Shown in pieces: positions 37,074-49,920 of a DNA stretch of 64,000 nucleotides; the first letter of the stretch is position 1, and each line of letters opens with the position of its first letter. The stretch is from Otis tarda. Taxonomy: Eukaryota; Chordata; Aves; Otidiformes; Otididae. The position numbers and the translations under genes were made by a program. The notes below the pieces were generated by a model. It saw only the letters and a program-made list of their open reading frames with translations. It searched no databases and was not told the origin of the DNA. The DNA lies in the NCBI GenBank assembly GCA_026413225.1, contig CM048555.1, positions 77,693,785 to 77,757,784 of the forward strand, read 5' to 3'.

Positions 37074-40000
37074 TCAAATGCAACTACATTCAGAATAATG
37101 AATAATTTAAAAAAAAAAATAATCTGTTCACTGATACTAAAAATTCAAATTGGTAAATAAAACATAACCTTTCAGTAAGTCTGCTGCAATAAACTGATCA
37201 ATAGACATTTTCTCAAGCCCTACATACATACCCTAAAGACAGAGAGATTCTGTGGTTCTCATTCAGTGAAATTCACTCCAATAAAGTAGATTTTTTCCTC
37301 ATAAGAGCTACATCATTGCTAATATATAAATCCAACTTTTTTTTTCCCTGTCATTGAAGAGACAACTGTTTAAAGACATGCTTTAGAGTAAAAAAAAAAA
37401 AAAACAAATTGCATATTGGTAGTTTGGACAAAGCTCTCCTAAATCTTAGTTTCAATTTAAAATAGCAACTGTTGTCAATTTTTGTCCTTTGCCACTATGA
37501 ATGTTTGAATCAGGAAGCAAGGAGAAGCAAGTGTATCTAATGCAGCAAGAGCTTCCTTGATTTGCAGAATCTGAATAAATTACTCAGACTCACTTACTTC
37601 AGTGAGTTCTACTTCATATGGTCTGCTTAGACCTTTAATATCAATGTTTGATTGAGAAATATCAAGATTGCATTAGAAAGACTGGGAGCATCCCATTCTG
37701 GGACCCATTTCCATCATATTGCAATATGTGGTGCAATTCTCTCTCAGTGCATGTGAAGGAGCAGGTAGAAGAAATTCAAAGGGAAGACATATTCCTACGG
37801 GCTTTAAAAACAAATATAATGTCTAAACAGGGATGTCATTGTACTTTTTTGGTTTGTTGTGGTTTTCCCTATGGTGGAAAAATGCCAAATTTTACAATAT
37901 ATTTTTTGAATCCAAGTTATGTTGCATGTTTTGAAACTATCCTGGAAAGGCCAAGAGAACTAAGGGAATGTTTTCCTCTTGATTGCCTGGAAAAAAAAAA
38001 ATTCACTAAATAGTCAATGTTATGCTTGTATCGAAATACGATTAATATTTCTTGGAGGGAAAAATAAATATATTTAATGAACAGTTGAAATCACCTTAGG
38101 GGCATTGAGTCCATTGCACAATAATACTTTCAAGATCAATGTACTTAATGTCCAAGCGAAACAAAAAAAAAGAGAAGCAGCAAAATAGGAAGCATGTGGG
38201 AAGGGAAATTTGAGACTGACTGTCTTTGATAACAGTCTTTAAATGGGGAAAGGAGTAAATGCTTCTCTCTGTCTATTATGGATAAAAAAATCTTATTTGC
38301 AAACTAGGAGGTTTTGGTTAAGAAGTGATCTATTCCCACTACATAATCATGTTTCTTCAGTGGTGAAGTCAGCGCAGCTCTCTCAGACAGCAGTTCCTAC
38401 TAATTGGTCTTCCCTATCCTTATCCAAGGGCACGTGCCTCAGTTATTCGGGAAAGGGGAATTGTCGAGCTGTTGATATGTAGTGGCTTAACTCACACTTG
38501 AGCTGCATATCCCAGGGATTTAGCAAAATTTTAGGGGTGGGAGTTTTGGGGACTTCTTCTCTGGGAAAAAGAATATGGCATTTAAATGCCTTTAACTGAC
38601 ATGGCGTGGTCATATGGCAACAAATAAAAGACAACTCCCTCTTTGCCCTAATCCTAGTGCTTGCTTCAATAGTACCCACCATAGCTATTAACAATTTTAA
38701 TTCACTGACAAATATGTCTTTGGAACTAGTTCAGAAAGGCAGAATAGAGAGGCTTATCAGCAAATCTAGCCTACCTTTAATAACAAAACTAAGCTCCCGT
38801 TCAAAATCAGAGAGAGGATAGAGGGCAGCAATAACACAGCGATACGTCCCTGGTGGCATAGTCATATAACAGTTGTGAATCTCATTACAACAGATTTATT
38901 TCTGCCAGTTCTCTTCCCTTTATTTTCCTTTGCTTGTTTCACATCTACTGCATGCATGTAGCATTTAGAGCAACAAAATGCTGTATATGAGCAGTGGCAG
39001 ACTAATCCCACCTCAGGTCCAACAATTCCTCAATCCAACTTCAATATTTTTCTGTAAAGTCCTTATGGAGAGTTACTGAATTTCACTCTACGAGAACTAT
39101 TTGTTCCTTCTGAACGAATAACACATACAGCTACTGAAGCATGAGCCAACAAAAGTCTTTTCTGAATGAATTTATGAATCAAATATATCTACTTGGAAGC
39201 TTAAAGATAAAAGAAACTTGAAACTGAAATATGACTTCTGGGCCTTGGAGAGAGAGAAAAAAAATTGCAGTCCTCTGTGACAGTAGCTGATAACAAAAGA
39301 CAGATCCACATTCTGCAGTTATTCATTAGAGCTCTTCACTGCTATGTGTTCTGCTTTTGTAGAGAGAAAGGTTTACTAGTATTAAATGAAAGAGACTTGT
39401 AACTTTTCTATACAGTGTGCACATTGATTTTTTTCTGCTTCGGGTACAGGGATCAAACTACAGTATTGAGGCTTGTAGACTGCTTGATGCCATGTTACTC
39501 CTCTGCAACCTACCACCTTCCTGCAGTACACGAGCTGCTTCATATGGTTTCCCAGGCAGATCCACCATGTTGAGAGGCATGAAAAATTCTTTAGAGACAC
39601 ACAAGCACTTTATTCTTCAGATTTTGTGTCACATGTGATCTGTGTATAGCTGTAGACTGGTAGATGTTGTTGCAATTTTAATGAATATACAGTGAGATTT
39701 TGCATGTGCTTGTAAATATTACTATTACATAGATCTCCTCTTCTTAGAGGTAAGGATTCTTTCTCATTCCTTTCATGTGTCTTTGTAAGGACAAGTAATT
39801 ATGTTGACTACTTTTCCAGATGGGTAAATTAAGGCATATGTATATCACGGATGCAGCTCAACTTCGAGCTTAAGATATTTAAATGTAGGTGTTGAAATGC
39901 ATACGTCTGCACGTGATCTAAGTGTCTAAACTCTCATTACATCCCATATCCATCTAGCCAGTACAGACAGTTGAGTCCACGAACTGCTCAGGTGATCAAA

Positions 40001-41690
40001 TGGAAACATCCACAGTGTCGAAAATACTTTCTTTAATTCCATTGTATTGACTAGATCTCCACCAACCGTAACAGCTTAGATACATAGTTCACACACAGAT
40101 ACCTACAAGTAGACACCTGTATTTAGAAACTTTAATCTGTGAGTTGAATCCCACCAAATTAGCATGTCTCATAGAACCTGTATAAATGACATGGGGCAGA
40201 GCAGTGCAGAAATACCATTAATTAGCCTAAATAGCATATTAACATAGCTTGGATAATTCCATTATTCAGCACAGCTAATTCATTATGCTAGGTAGATCTC
40301 TTCAGTGCTACAGCTGGAAAATCTCTTTCTTCAAGGAATATCCCATTCAAAAACTTATCTCCTAGCTTTTGAGATACATTAAATATCATTGGCATAAAAA
40401 GTTTTGAAATTCATGCCTATCGTTTTGCATGTGTGTAATATCTGACAGACTTTTCCCAAGGATACTTAGATCATGAAAAGAACTGAAACAGAACCAGGCA
40501 TAATATATTATTTAAGAAAGTTAGTCAAAATAAGGAATGAACTTGCTTTGACATTCCCAAACCATTTTATTCTATGCCCACACTAAGTCAGAGAAGGGTT
40601 AATTTTTTCTGTAGTCTGCAGAATTTTTTTTCTGCAGGCCCTGGGCAAATTTTTATGCATGTTAGCAAAGTCCTTATATGATCTCTGCAACTTCTGTAAG
40701 ATTAGTCTCATCCACAGTTAAATATCTTCAAAATACTGAACACCAAGGGTTTTTTTACACCTATAGATATAAATTTGCGCTACTTTGAATTAACTAATCT
40801 GAGCTATTTCTGCAGGTACATTAAGACCGTGTTAATTGGGCACAGAATGACCCCTTCACTGTATTGCTTATAGAAGGAGTCTTGGATGTCCAACTCGTAA
40901 GCATGTATATACAATCAAGACAATCATCTGCTCAGATGAATCTCCTCCCATCAACATAGCTCTGCCTCCTCCTCATAATTCATACCTGCCTGTAGGCAGA
41001 AATCTGGACCGGTGTTAACAAGCAAACTGCAATGATAGGCAATTACTAGGATGCCGCACAGAGATGTCCAGCTGCCACGTCATTCTGTGGTCAGGGTACC
41101 TCCAATGCACAGCGGAAGCAGTATCTTCCCTGTCTCTGATTACTTAACGTCTACAGGTGCAGTGACAGCTCTGAGCTTCTCTGTCTTATAGGAACAACAA
41201 TTACAAGTTGACCTTGGCCATATTTTCCAGTACTATAATTTATCCCATATATCTTAGGCTGAACTTAGAAAGTCTCAAGTAGAGGTCACAAGGCAGATGA
41301 TGGATTCTCAAAGTTGGATATATGCCCCCTCAAGTTGTAGACCAGGTCAGAGCTAGTTCTCTGTTTCTGAGTTATTAATTCCTTTAAATAATTAGCTGAC
41401 ATGCCACTCAATTATCTTTGATTTTCACATCCCATTTAAAGGTCACTAGGTTTTAGAGTCATCCTTAATTTGGCATAGAAATTATCTGTCCTTCCCAGCT
41501 CTGCCTTTACATCCCTGCAATCTGAAAAGCACAAAATTAACTTTGACAGTGTTAACTCTTTAGTATGGAGGAAAGTGTCTTTGTGCATCCTTTCTCTGCT
41601 TTCACTCATGGCAAAAGACATTGTTAAATTATTTAAATTTAAAGAAAACTGGTTTTCCTCAGTGGTTTTAAATAAACTATGCCTCCTCCG
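37074..41690. other. Unassigned non-coding stretch (4.6 kb)
   Basis: No gene or recognisable mobile element is present. A 121-codon open frame at 37648-38013 has an AT-rich, motif-free translation and is probably chance. The segment 40140-40310 combines several TTAATTAG and CTAATTCATTA-like cores with little simple sequence and may be conserved regulatory DNA. Confidence 0.5.
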
Positions 41691-41846
41691 TTCTCTTCTC
41701 TTCTCTTCTCTTCTCTTCTCTTCTCTTCTCTTCTCTTCTCTTCTCTTCTCTTCTCTTCTCTTCTCTTCTCTTCTCTTCTCTTCTCTTCTTCTTCTCTTCT
41801 CTTCTCTTCTCTTCTCTTCTCTTCTCTTCTCTTCTCTTCTCTTCTT
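41691..41846 (+). repeat. (TTCTC)n pentanucleotide microsatellite
   Basis: About 31 units of TTCTC occupy 156 bp, almost pure, with an indel-type slip near 41790 (TTCTTCTTCTC) and another at the right edge. The tract is strictly pyrimidine on this strand. It makes open frames in all phases (Ser-Leu-Leu-Phe-Ser on plus, Arg-Glu-Glu-Lys on minus), which are artefacts. Such long pure arrays are normally length-polymorphic. Confidence 0.98.
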
Positions 41847-44800
41847 CAACATCATATTTCAATATTTATACCCATTGAATGTGTCTGGACAAAGGCAACA
41901 TCAGAAATTGTATCACAGTGAAAACTCCTGCTATCGTGGATTTTCTCCTCCTTTATCCTTGTGACAGTTATTTGACAATAGGAGCTAACCTCATAGTTTT
42001 CTTTATGATGTCCTTTGGGGCACAGAGAAATGTGATTTCTCACAGACCAACTGAGCTTTCAGTATGCAGAATTAAAAACTGAATAATCTTAACTATGCTG
42101 GATGAGTGATTGTTGTCCTTTCTTCTTTCCTCTAGGTAACCCCAAATTAAATTACTTTCTGTAAAAACACATAAAATATAATTAACCTTATTGACCCTGT
42201 TATCCTCAATGTCCCTCAACCCACTTAGTATAAAGTGGAAACTTTTCTACTTTATGATGACTAAAATTTCTATAACAGAATCTAGACTTATCCAAGTGTT
42301 ACTGTGTTATAGGTAGCAATACTGAACTGTTGTCAAACTTGTGGCAGTGATATGATGTGGAATGACAAGCCTTTGTGACATTGCATTGTTACTTCAGTCA
42401 GTATCGCTGTGTGAATTGCTTTTGTAGCTTGAAACAACCTCAATTAGTTTGAGTTGTAACTCTATCACAGACTGGGTTGGAGATTCTGTTCACATTACGC
42501 TGCTTCTGTTTTTCACTCTGCTTGTCAGCTGGGATGATAATTCTTGCCTGGCTTACTGGAGTGCAGTGAAGATCAGGTAGCAATTTTCTGAGATTACATG
42601 TAGGTACAAAACATCTAGATTTCAATAGTTTGGCATCTCTAGAAATGAATCATACCAGTCCTTACCACTATGTTCACAAGAAGATAATGATTTATTTCCA
42701 GGCTAAGAAGAGCTGTGTGGTTGGTTGCTATCTGTTAGAAAGAAGGACAAAACCACTAATTTGGAAATTGTTGGTCTATGTTTAAAAGCTGGGATACCAT
42801 TTATTACCATATTTCCTTCTTCCGTTTTGTACCTTCCCTAAAACATAAGGAAGTAAATCCTCCATCCTCAGTCTTAGAATCCTCCATCCTTAGTCTTAAT
42901 AGTGAGATGTTGCTTTTGGACTAGGAAAAACAGCTGAAGATCCTTGTCCTTTTGGGTTGTTGTTGTCATTGTGTTTTTAATTATTATTATGACAATTTCT
43001 TTATATTCTGAATTCATTCACATCTCCAGACCACAGTTGTGAGAATGTGCTCTTTATTTACACCACACTTACTGTGAGAATTTCCATAGAACTCAAGTTT
43101 CATCAAATATCCAAGTAACACTAGATGAAGATGGTTACAAAGAGCCACAGGTGAGTCTAGACACCTAAGGAGATCATAATGTCATCATCAGATACCATAA
43201 AAGACACTGGTCTTACTGCAGTGAAAGCCTAATTGCTATTATGGTTAACTTTCATGCATGAAAGCAAAGAAAAGAAAAGCTTTCAAAAACTCTTTTGATC
43301 ACCACATTGTCATGAGCTCACCGCAGAATTATCTTTGCAGTTCATTTTGAATCCCGAATTAGCAAAGTTCATTCATTTGCTTGGCTGCTTTTCATATCAA
43401 TTCACTTTTTCATTTGTCTTTTCTATTGCCATTGAGAAGACAAAAAAAAAGAATATCACATCTAAAGGACAATTCAGCACTTAACTGGCCTGTGGACATC
43501 TTTAATAACATTAAGAATACCCTAAAATAATTAGATTCTTCTGTTGCTGGGAAGGAGGAGGGAAAGAGAAACTAAAGGTAAATCAGTCCTATGTTTCCTG
43601 CAAAGAACTCCGTTCCTGTATCAATCAATGAGAAATAATTTCCAACTGGATGCTTCAAAAATTATTTATTTTTCACTCTCTACCTGAAAAGATAAACAAG
43701 GAGTTCAAGCAGCTGCTGTGCTTGTACAACTTAGGTAGTTATCATTCAGAAACACAAAGCCCATTAAATGCTCATGCTGCCAAGCACTGCATAACTAAAT
43801 AGAGAAGGCACATTCTGGAAAATACAGCTGAAAGAAGAAACAGATAAAATCTCTGTGCCTCCTTTCTAGGGGTAAGCAAAAGAGCTCAGCATAATTTCTG
43901 ATGCAGCTCTGTGTATTTGTGTTTGTTCTCTACAGGAGATATATACGGATCCACTCTGCCTGACAGGGAGCCCAAGCTAAGCATCTTTCAGATCCTATCC
44001 ATCCTTTCAACAGACAATATAAGAGCCCTTCTAGGAAGGATACGGTGGTCTATTGACCAAAAAAAAAAAAAAAAAAAAGAAAAACAAAGAAAACAAGCCC
44101 AAACCATAGCAGCATGTTACTGCCTGTCTGCAAGGCCTGAGATTTCTGAGTTTCAGAACTATGCATGTTTGTCAAGATTGAACTTGAGCCTGAGCTCGTG
44201 GCCTTGCTCAGAACATAGTGCAGATGCAGAAGTAGAGAAACTCATTTGCTCTCTCATGGAGATCCAAGGCAGCAGCAACATATGGGCCATGCTTCCAAGT
44301 TCCCTTTACTTGTTTCATCCGTTGCCAAATGCTACCTATCTAATATCTCTATCTGTAATTTTTATATTTCAATACCCATAGTGAATTCACAGCTGGGACT
44401 CATGGAAAAAAAAAAAAACCAAAACAGAACAAGCCTGCCAAACATATATGTTTTCGAACTAGAAGAAAAGAATCACTGTGATAGCTAAAGGCAGCAAATA
44501 TCATTGCACAGCACTGCTTTCATCATGCTCTCTGTCAGAACTTGTTTTGATTTCTGTTCATATTCTGCTGTGAATAAAGGCTATGCATCAACTATTAAAT
44601 GTACTCGGCTTGATTTTGAGACTCTTTCCTTGAGCTAGATGAGAAGGGACTCCACTGAAGTCTGCAGACATAATCCAGTAATTTAACACAAGAATGAAAT
44701 ATTTTTTTTTTCTATGCATGTATTAATGAACACGTTTAATTATCAGTAAGGGGGAGGGAGATGGTTTGTTTTGTTTTCTTTTAGGATAAACCTATATAAT

Positions 44801-45759
44801 AAATACTGAGCAACTGGAAAACTTTAAAACTCAAATATAAATCCAACAAAATACATACTGATAAATTCAAAAGGAAAAATAAAAATTATGGAGGGATAAG
44901 CAATCAAGAATTGCTATTTCAAAGAAATGTATAGTGTAGTACTATATATATAAAGTCTATTTTGGAGTGTAGTTCAGTATTATAACCCCTCAATTATGTG
45001 GAAGAAGGGATTCTCTGATACAGATCTTTTTATAGCATCAAGTCCTAGAACAGCATGAACTCATATTGCAGGATGTTTTCTCAGCTGCTTGATTATTCTG
45101 TTTTTTGAACCAGCTTTATTTGAAGAATGCTTTCTGCACTCAGTTTCACTGTGGCTTAGGCTCTGGAGAATTTCCATTACATTGAGCATCCTGGGATTTA
45201 TTGAGTAGAAAGTCTTGCGAAGAGTAGGACTTCGGCTTCTTTTTTAATACTAGGGCTATTAAGGTGAAGCTCCCACTTCCATATAGACTGGGGTTGCATC
45301 CACTCCTGATTACTCTTATTATTTATGACTTACACAATGTGAATTAGCAGATTTAGCCTCATTATGTTTAGCACAGCACACATGGGGAGCATAAAACAAC
45401 AATCTGCTCTTCGAGTCACAGTTCCTGCAAAGACATATCAGTCCCAAACGCAAGCTTCACTGAGACATCCCCACCCTCAGAAAGAGTGAAACAGTAACGG
45501 TAACTTCTCTAAACTGATGGGGGATTAGTTTAGTAAACCTTTGCTCTGTCTACACCTCAAATATTACAATTTTTCCCTTTTACTTACCTTAAGGAATATG
45601 TGCCATTTGCATCAATAAAATGGATCTCATAGTCTTCTGAAAATGAGCTCAATAAAATATGCATCACATGTACTGCAAATTACTTCTGTCCATGCAGTAA
45701 AATCTTCAGGGCAAGCACATTCTTGTACATGCCTAGTAGAAAGAGTTCTCTGTTAAAAT
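41847..45759. other. Unassigned non-coding stretch (3.9 kb)
   Basis: No gene or known repeat is seen. A 156-codon open frame at 43911-44381 is interrupted by a poly-A run (~44060-44078) that yields a poly-Lys tract, and it has no family resemblance, so it is treated as chance. A small tandem duplication occurs at about 42860-42898 (ATCCTCCATCCT.AGTCTTA units). Confidence 0.5.
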
Positions 45760-46052
45760 TGCATCCAGCTCTGGAGCCCCCAGCATCAGAAGGACGTGAA
45801 CCTGTTGGAGAAGGTCCAGAGGAGGGCCACAAAGATGATAAGAGGGCTGGAGCACCTCTCCTATGAGCACAGGCTGAGAGAGTTGGGGCTGTTCAGCCTG
45901 GAGAAGCGGAGGCTCTGGGGAGACCTTATAGCGATCTTCCAGTACCTAAAGGAGCCTTATAAGAAAGACAAGGAAAAACTCTTTAGTAGAGCCTGTTGTG
46001 ATAGGAGAAGGGATAATGGTTTTAAAATAGAGGGAGGTAGATTCAGACTGGG
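45760..46052 (+). mobile_element. CR1 LINE, left part of a copy split by an LTR
   Basis: This is ORF2 C-terminal sequence in sense orientation. It begins at GCATCCAGCTCTGGAGCCCC, and the frame reads [46 protein letters not shown]. It stops exactly at the LTR boundary in the phrase AGATTCAGACTGGG and resumes at 47194 with TATAAAGAAAAATTTTTTTA, as expected from one original CR1. The copy is 5'-truncated; the two parts total about 526 bp. The last 5 bp (CTGGG, 46048-46052) are the duplicated target site. Confidence 0.97.
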
Positions 46053-47188
46053 TGTTCTGGTTTTGTTAGTGAGGGGGGGCCTAAGGTGGTAGCTTCTGTA
46101 GGAAACTGCTAGAAGTTGCTCCCCTTTGTTTAGTGGACTCGGCCGGGCCTAGGGCGGACCCACTGCTGGCCAAGGCCGAGCCAATTGGTAGCAGAATGTC
46201 CCATGATAACGCCTCTGCGATAACATATCTAAGTCGGGGAAAACAGAAAAAAAAAGGGAGAGAAGATGTGAAGCAGCTGAGCGGGGGGCAGAGAGGGGGA
46301 GGCGCGAGCCTCGTGGGCCTTGCAGGCCTCACCCTCTGGCCTCCCGCCGGGCAGCCGACTGGGCCCAACTCAGCCCAGCCTGGCTGCAAGAAATGGAGAG
46401 GAGATGAGAAGTGAACGAGATGTAAAAAGGATCCTGAGAGGCGTCTGCCAGCCTGTTGTAAGGAACGGCTGCAGACGCCAAGGTCAGTGGAGAAGGAGGG
46501 GGAGGAGTAATGCGGCTCCTGGCTAAGATTCCTCTGCAACTCGTGGTGAAGACCATGGTGGAGCGGGTTGTCCCCCTGCAGCCCATGGAGGTCCACGGAG
46601 GGGCAGAGATCCACCTGCAGCCCGTGGAGGACCCCACGCCAGAGCAGGTGGATGCCTGAAGGAGGCTGTGGCCCGTGGAGGGCCCGCTGGGACAGCTGTT
46701 CTAGAGGGACTGCACCCCGTGGAAGAGATGACCCACGCCGGAGCAGTTTCACGAAGGACTGTGGCCCGTGGGAGGGACCCCACGATGGAGCAGAGGAGGA
46801 ATGCGAAGAGTTCTTCCCCCGACGAAGACACAGCGGCATAAAACAACGCGTGATGAACTGACCGCGACCCTCATTCCCTTTCCCCCCCCACCGTGCTGCT
46901 CGGGAGGGGAAGGTAGTAGAGACAATGTTAAGCCCGGGAAGAGAGAGGGGTGGGGGGAGGTTATCTTGTTCCCTGTCTCATTCTCCTGCTAATTTTAGAA
47001 ATAAATGAATAGTTTTCCCCAAGTGGAGTCTGTTTTGCGCGTAACGGTAACTTTAAGGATTCTCTCCCCGTCCTTATCTCAAACCTTGAGCCATTTTTCC
47101 TATATCATCTCCTCCTATTCTCTCGGAGGGTGGGGGGAGCGAGAGAGAGACTGCGTAGTCTGGTCCCGATCGGGGCTGAACTACGACA
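46053..47188 (+). mobile_element. Solo LTR, avian ERVL-type, 1136 bp, inserted into CR1, fossil
   Basis: The LTR runs from TGTTCTGG to CTACGACA, with CTGGG directly repeated at 46048-46052 and 47189-47193. Its U3 is GC-rich and carries degenerate repeats built on GGCCCGTGGAGGG / CCCACGCCGGAGCAG (about 46570-46800), a trait I associate with avian ERVL LTRs. AATAAA lies at 47000-47005 and is followed by TTTTCCCCAAGTGGAGTCTG, also typical. There are no internal genes, so this is a solo LTR. Ends and duplication are intact, which suggests a younger age than the other LTRs here. Long open frames on both strands (up to 252 codons antisense) reflect GC content only. Confidence 0.93.
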
Positions 47189-47193
47189 CTGGG

Positions 47194-47426
47194 TATAAAG
47201 AAAAATTTTTTTACACTGAGGTTGGTAGAACACTGGCACAGGTTGCCCAGAGTGGTGGTGGATGCCCCATCCTTGGAAACATTCAAGGCCAGGTTGGACA
47301 GGGCTCTGAGCAACCTGATCTGGTTGGAGATGTCCCTGCTCCTTGCAGGGGGGGTTTGGACTAGATGACCTTTAAAGGTCCCTTCCAACCCAACCCGTTC
47401 TGTGATTCTATGATTCTATGATTCTA
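47194..47426 (+). mobile_element. CR1 LINE, right part of the split copy (3' end)
   Basis: This is the continuation of the copy at 45760. It runs through TTTTTTTACACTGAGG, the ORF2 C-terminus (CTGGCACAGGTTGCCCAGAG), the short 3' UTR (GGTTTGGACTAGATGACC) and the terminal repeats GTGATTCTATGATTCTATGATTCTA (written here in ATTCTATG units). The 3' end is complete. The preceding 5 bp (47189-47193) are the LTR target duplication. Confidence 0.97.
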
Positions 47427-49617
47427 CAAAAATTGGATCTACTCAGCAGCACTGGTATTATCTAAATAATAATAGTAACAATAATAATAATACAGTTTTA
47501 TAGGATTATAACAAAGCAGAAGGTGGCAGAAAGTGAGAATATGAGAATTAACTAACTACATAACCAAAATCCATAGCAATTCTGGTGGACTTCTGTGGTT
47601 TTCAGATCAAGCTGGAAATATTTAGTTCTCAGAAATCTCTGACACAGAAGATGTAAAATTGAGGGGTTAGATCCTCTGGTGCCAGATATGCAGATTCATT
47701 TTTTCCCCAGACTGAAGCACGCTACCAACAAGTAATAACTAAAAAAAATATTCAGGAATTACTTCAGATTAATTTAAATTAAAAGTCTCATTTAAACATA
47801 TTTATATTTCTTGAAGAAATGTCTTAATTTCAAATTATGAGAAAAATTTAATTTAAAACTTCCCTGTGACATACAGTTTTATTTTGTTTGTTTTTTCTCT
47901 GTTTTCTAGCTACCAGCAATGTATGACCAGTGGAAATGATAAGAAACTGCAGTAATATCAATAAAAATGCTGGCAAGTAAAAAAAGTCTGCCAGCTAATT
48001 GCAAATGATAGCAAGTAAAAAAAAAGTCCTTTAACTTTTCTATTCAGGCTTGAAACATTGCAGTTTGCGTGTTCTGAGAGTCTTTTCTCTTGATTTTCCT
48101 CCTTCCACCTGCTCTAAAATATAAACAAACCAAAACAAGGATGCTCTTTCGGGATGAGTATTTACTTCCATGTGAAAATCAAGCTTCAGTGTATCACAAG
48201 TGTGGCATCATTTATCCAGAAATGCTTTGAAAAATTGCATTCTCCAGATTTTCTGCATAAATAAGAGGAATCTGCTTGTTTTATAACTGAACTGAGTCCT
48301 ATGAAGCACAAGCCATGCTCCCAAACTATCAATTCAAGGGATTCATTTAGAGCCAAGAAGCTTTAAAGCTGTCTTGTTGACAGGAAGCATATTTTATAGT
48401 CTTTCATTTCTCCCATTGCGTAGGAAGAAATTCTACACTGGTAGTTTAACCTTAATCTACAAAGACCCATTGTTCTTCCCATGAAGACTGTATTGTTTTC
48501 ACTTCAGGAATACACCAAAGAAATTATTAATGGCAAAAGTTAAAAAAAAAGAATAGTATTGTTACAGAAAACAGTGTTAGGTAAATGAGGACTAATATTT
48601 CTCTTAAAACTATAAAATTACTAACACCTAGCAGGTTTTTTTTTTCATTTTTTTGTTTGATTGGTTGGTTGGTTTGGGGGTTCATTCTGTTTTGGATTAC
48701 TATTTTTATTCCTTCTTCCCTTTCTCCATTTTTATTTGGTAAATCTGTTCAGATCTAACTGGCCAGACTTAGATGACAACATTCAACAGAAGAACACACA
48801 TCGAATCTGTGTTTCTTGAAGGATTTGTGAAAGACGATCACTAATGTATTTCAGGACCTGCTTATTAGTGGCAGGAGAAGATTGTAGCTGAAGGAATAAA
48901 TACCAAGTTCTGCAAGATTTATTGAGTCATTCATTAAGAAATTGCAAGACCAATGCAGAAACAGTGTTGTAAAATGTTCCAAATCCCAGACTTCCTTATT
49001 CCAGGAGAATATATTTCTCAAAGAGATGACACAAGAAGTTATATTTACTCTGCCTCTGTTGTCCTAAACCAGGGTGTCTTTCCAGGGCCCAGACAGTTCC
49101 TGGGAATAAGATGACTATTTTGGCAACTCCTGTTGCTTTAAATCATTTTGTCACCCAGAGTCTTGGTCCACATATTCCTAGGCAGGTTCCCCCATCATTG
49201 AGCTGGTGTGCAAGAAGTCAACAATGCTTTTACGACCGCACCCTCCAGCCCCTTTATAGGCAGACCCATTTTCTCACTCAAGAAAAGGAGGAGCTAGGTG
49301 TTTAAGAGATGAGAGATGAGAGCCTATGACTCCTGTTTTCACACAAGCGCCTTACTCTTGGTTGCGAGTCAACAAACATAACAGTGACAGAAACAAGATT
49401 TAAAACATACTCTTCTCCCCACTGTTTCCCATAGGGTACCTTCAGCAGCTTTCTGCTCTGTGTGCAGATACTCTCCCTAAAGCCTTAATTCTCCTCAAGC
49501 AATGTGCAGTTAACCTAGGCACTAACTCAGCAGTATTAATTACATTCTCAAAGCTGAACTACAACTACGCGTGTGCCTGTACTTTAGCAACTTTGTGAAC
49601 GTGGACTGACTTGTTTG
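47427..49617. other. Unassigned non-coding stretch
   Basis: No gene is visible. It starts with a short AAT-rich simple repeat (47466-47493, AATAATAGTAACAATAATAA type) directly downstream of the CR1 tail. The remainder is AT-rich unique sequence. Confidence 0.55.
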
Positions 49618-49920
49618 GGATAAAACAGAAAGAAATAAAAAGAAATATCTGATTTTGGAAAGACCTGCCTGGAAGTTGAGGTATGCCAATATGAAAGCAT
49701 GAGAGAAATATCCACAGAGCATTAAACTGAAATTTATGGGCAACATTAAATAGGTGTTTAATTTAGGCTCTGAAGCATTTGTACTTTGTAATTAAGCACA
49801 CAGAGAAAGATTCAGCTTCATTTAGATCCAATTGCGTCCTCCTGGGATCCTGACATACTAAAAAATATGCTTTTGTGAGCCTGGTCACAGTTATAAGATA
49901 GAGGCTGATATTCTCGACCA
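49618..49920 (+). repeat. Unrecognised ~300-bp duplicated sequence, copy A
   Basis: This block aligns over its whole length, in the same orientation, with 53019-53320. Shared phrases include GATTTTGGAAAGA, GTTGAGGTATGCCAATATGA, GAGCATTAAAC, ATGGGCAACA, AGATTCAGCTTCATTTAGAT, AAAAATATG and TTTTGTGAG.CTGGTCACA. Identity is roughly 80% by eye with small indels. It has no open frame, LINE tail, LTR ends or tRNA-like boxes that I can see. It may be an old local duplication or two copies of a dispersed repeat I do not know. Confidence 0.85.

Noticed and set aside
37648-38013. 121-codon open frame as a possible gene
   Set aside because: AT-rich, motif-free translation with no splice or promoter context. 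The length is compatible with chance in a window this size.
38630-38710. A nuclear copy of mitochondrial DNA, suggested by CTAATCCTAGTGCTTGCTTC-like wording and a hydrophobic translation
   Set aside because: I could not extend the resemblance beyond a few dozen bases or match it to a specific mitochondrial gene.
41436-41964. Open frames encoding SLLFSS and RREEK repeats
   Set aside because: Artefacts of the TTCTC microsatellite, which has no stop codon in any phase.
43911-44381. 156-codon open frame with a poly-Lys segment
   Set aside because: The Lys run is a poly-A tract. The rest has no motif, and the surrounding composition is ordinary non-coding DNA.
46081-46839. 252-codon open frame on the minus strand, the longest in the window
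   Set aside because: It lies antisense inside the GC-rich solo LTR. Its Pro/Arg/Ser-rich translation reflects GC-rich repeats, and sister frames on both strands are equally open.
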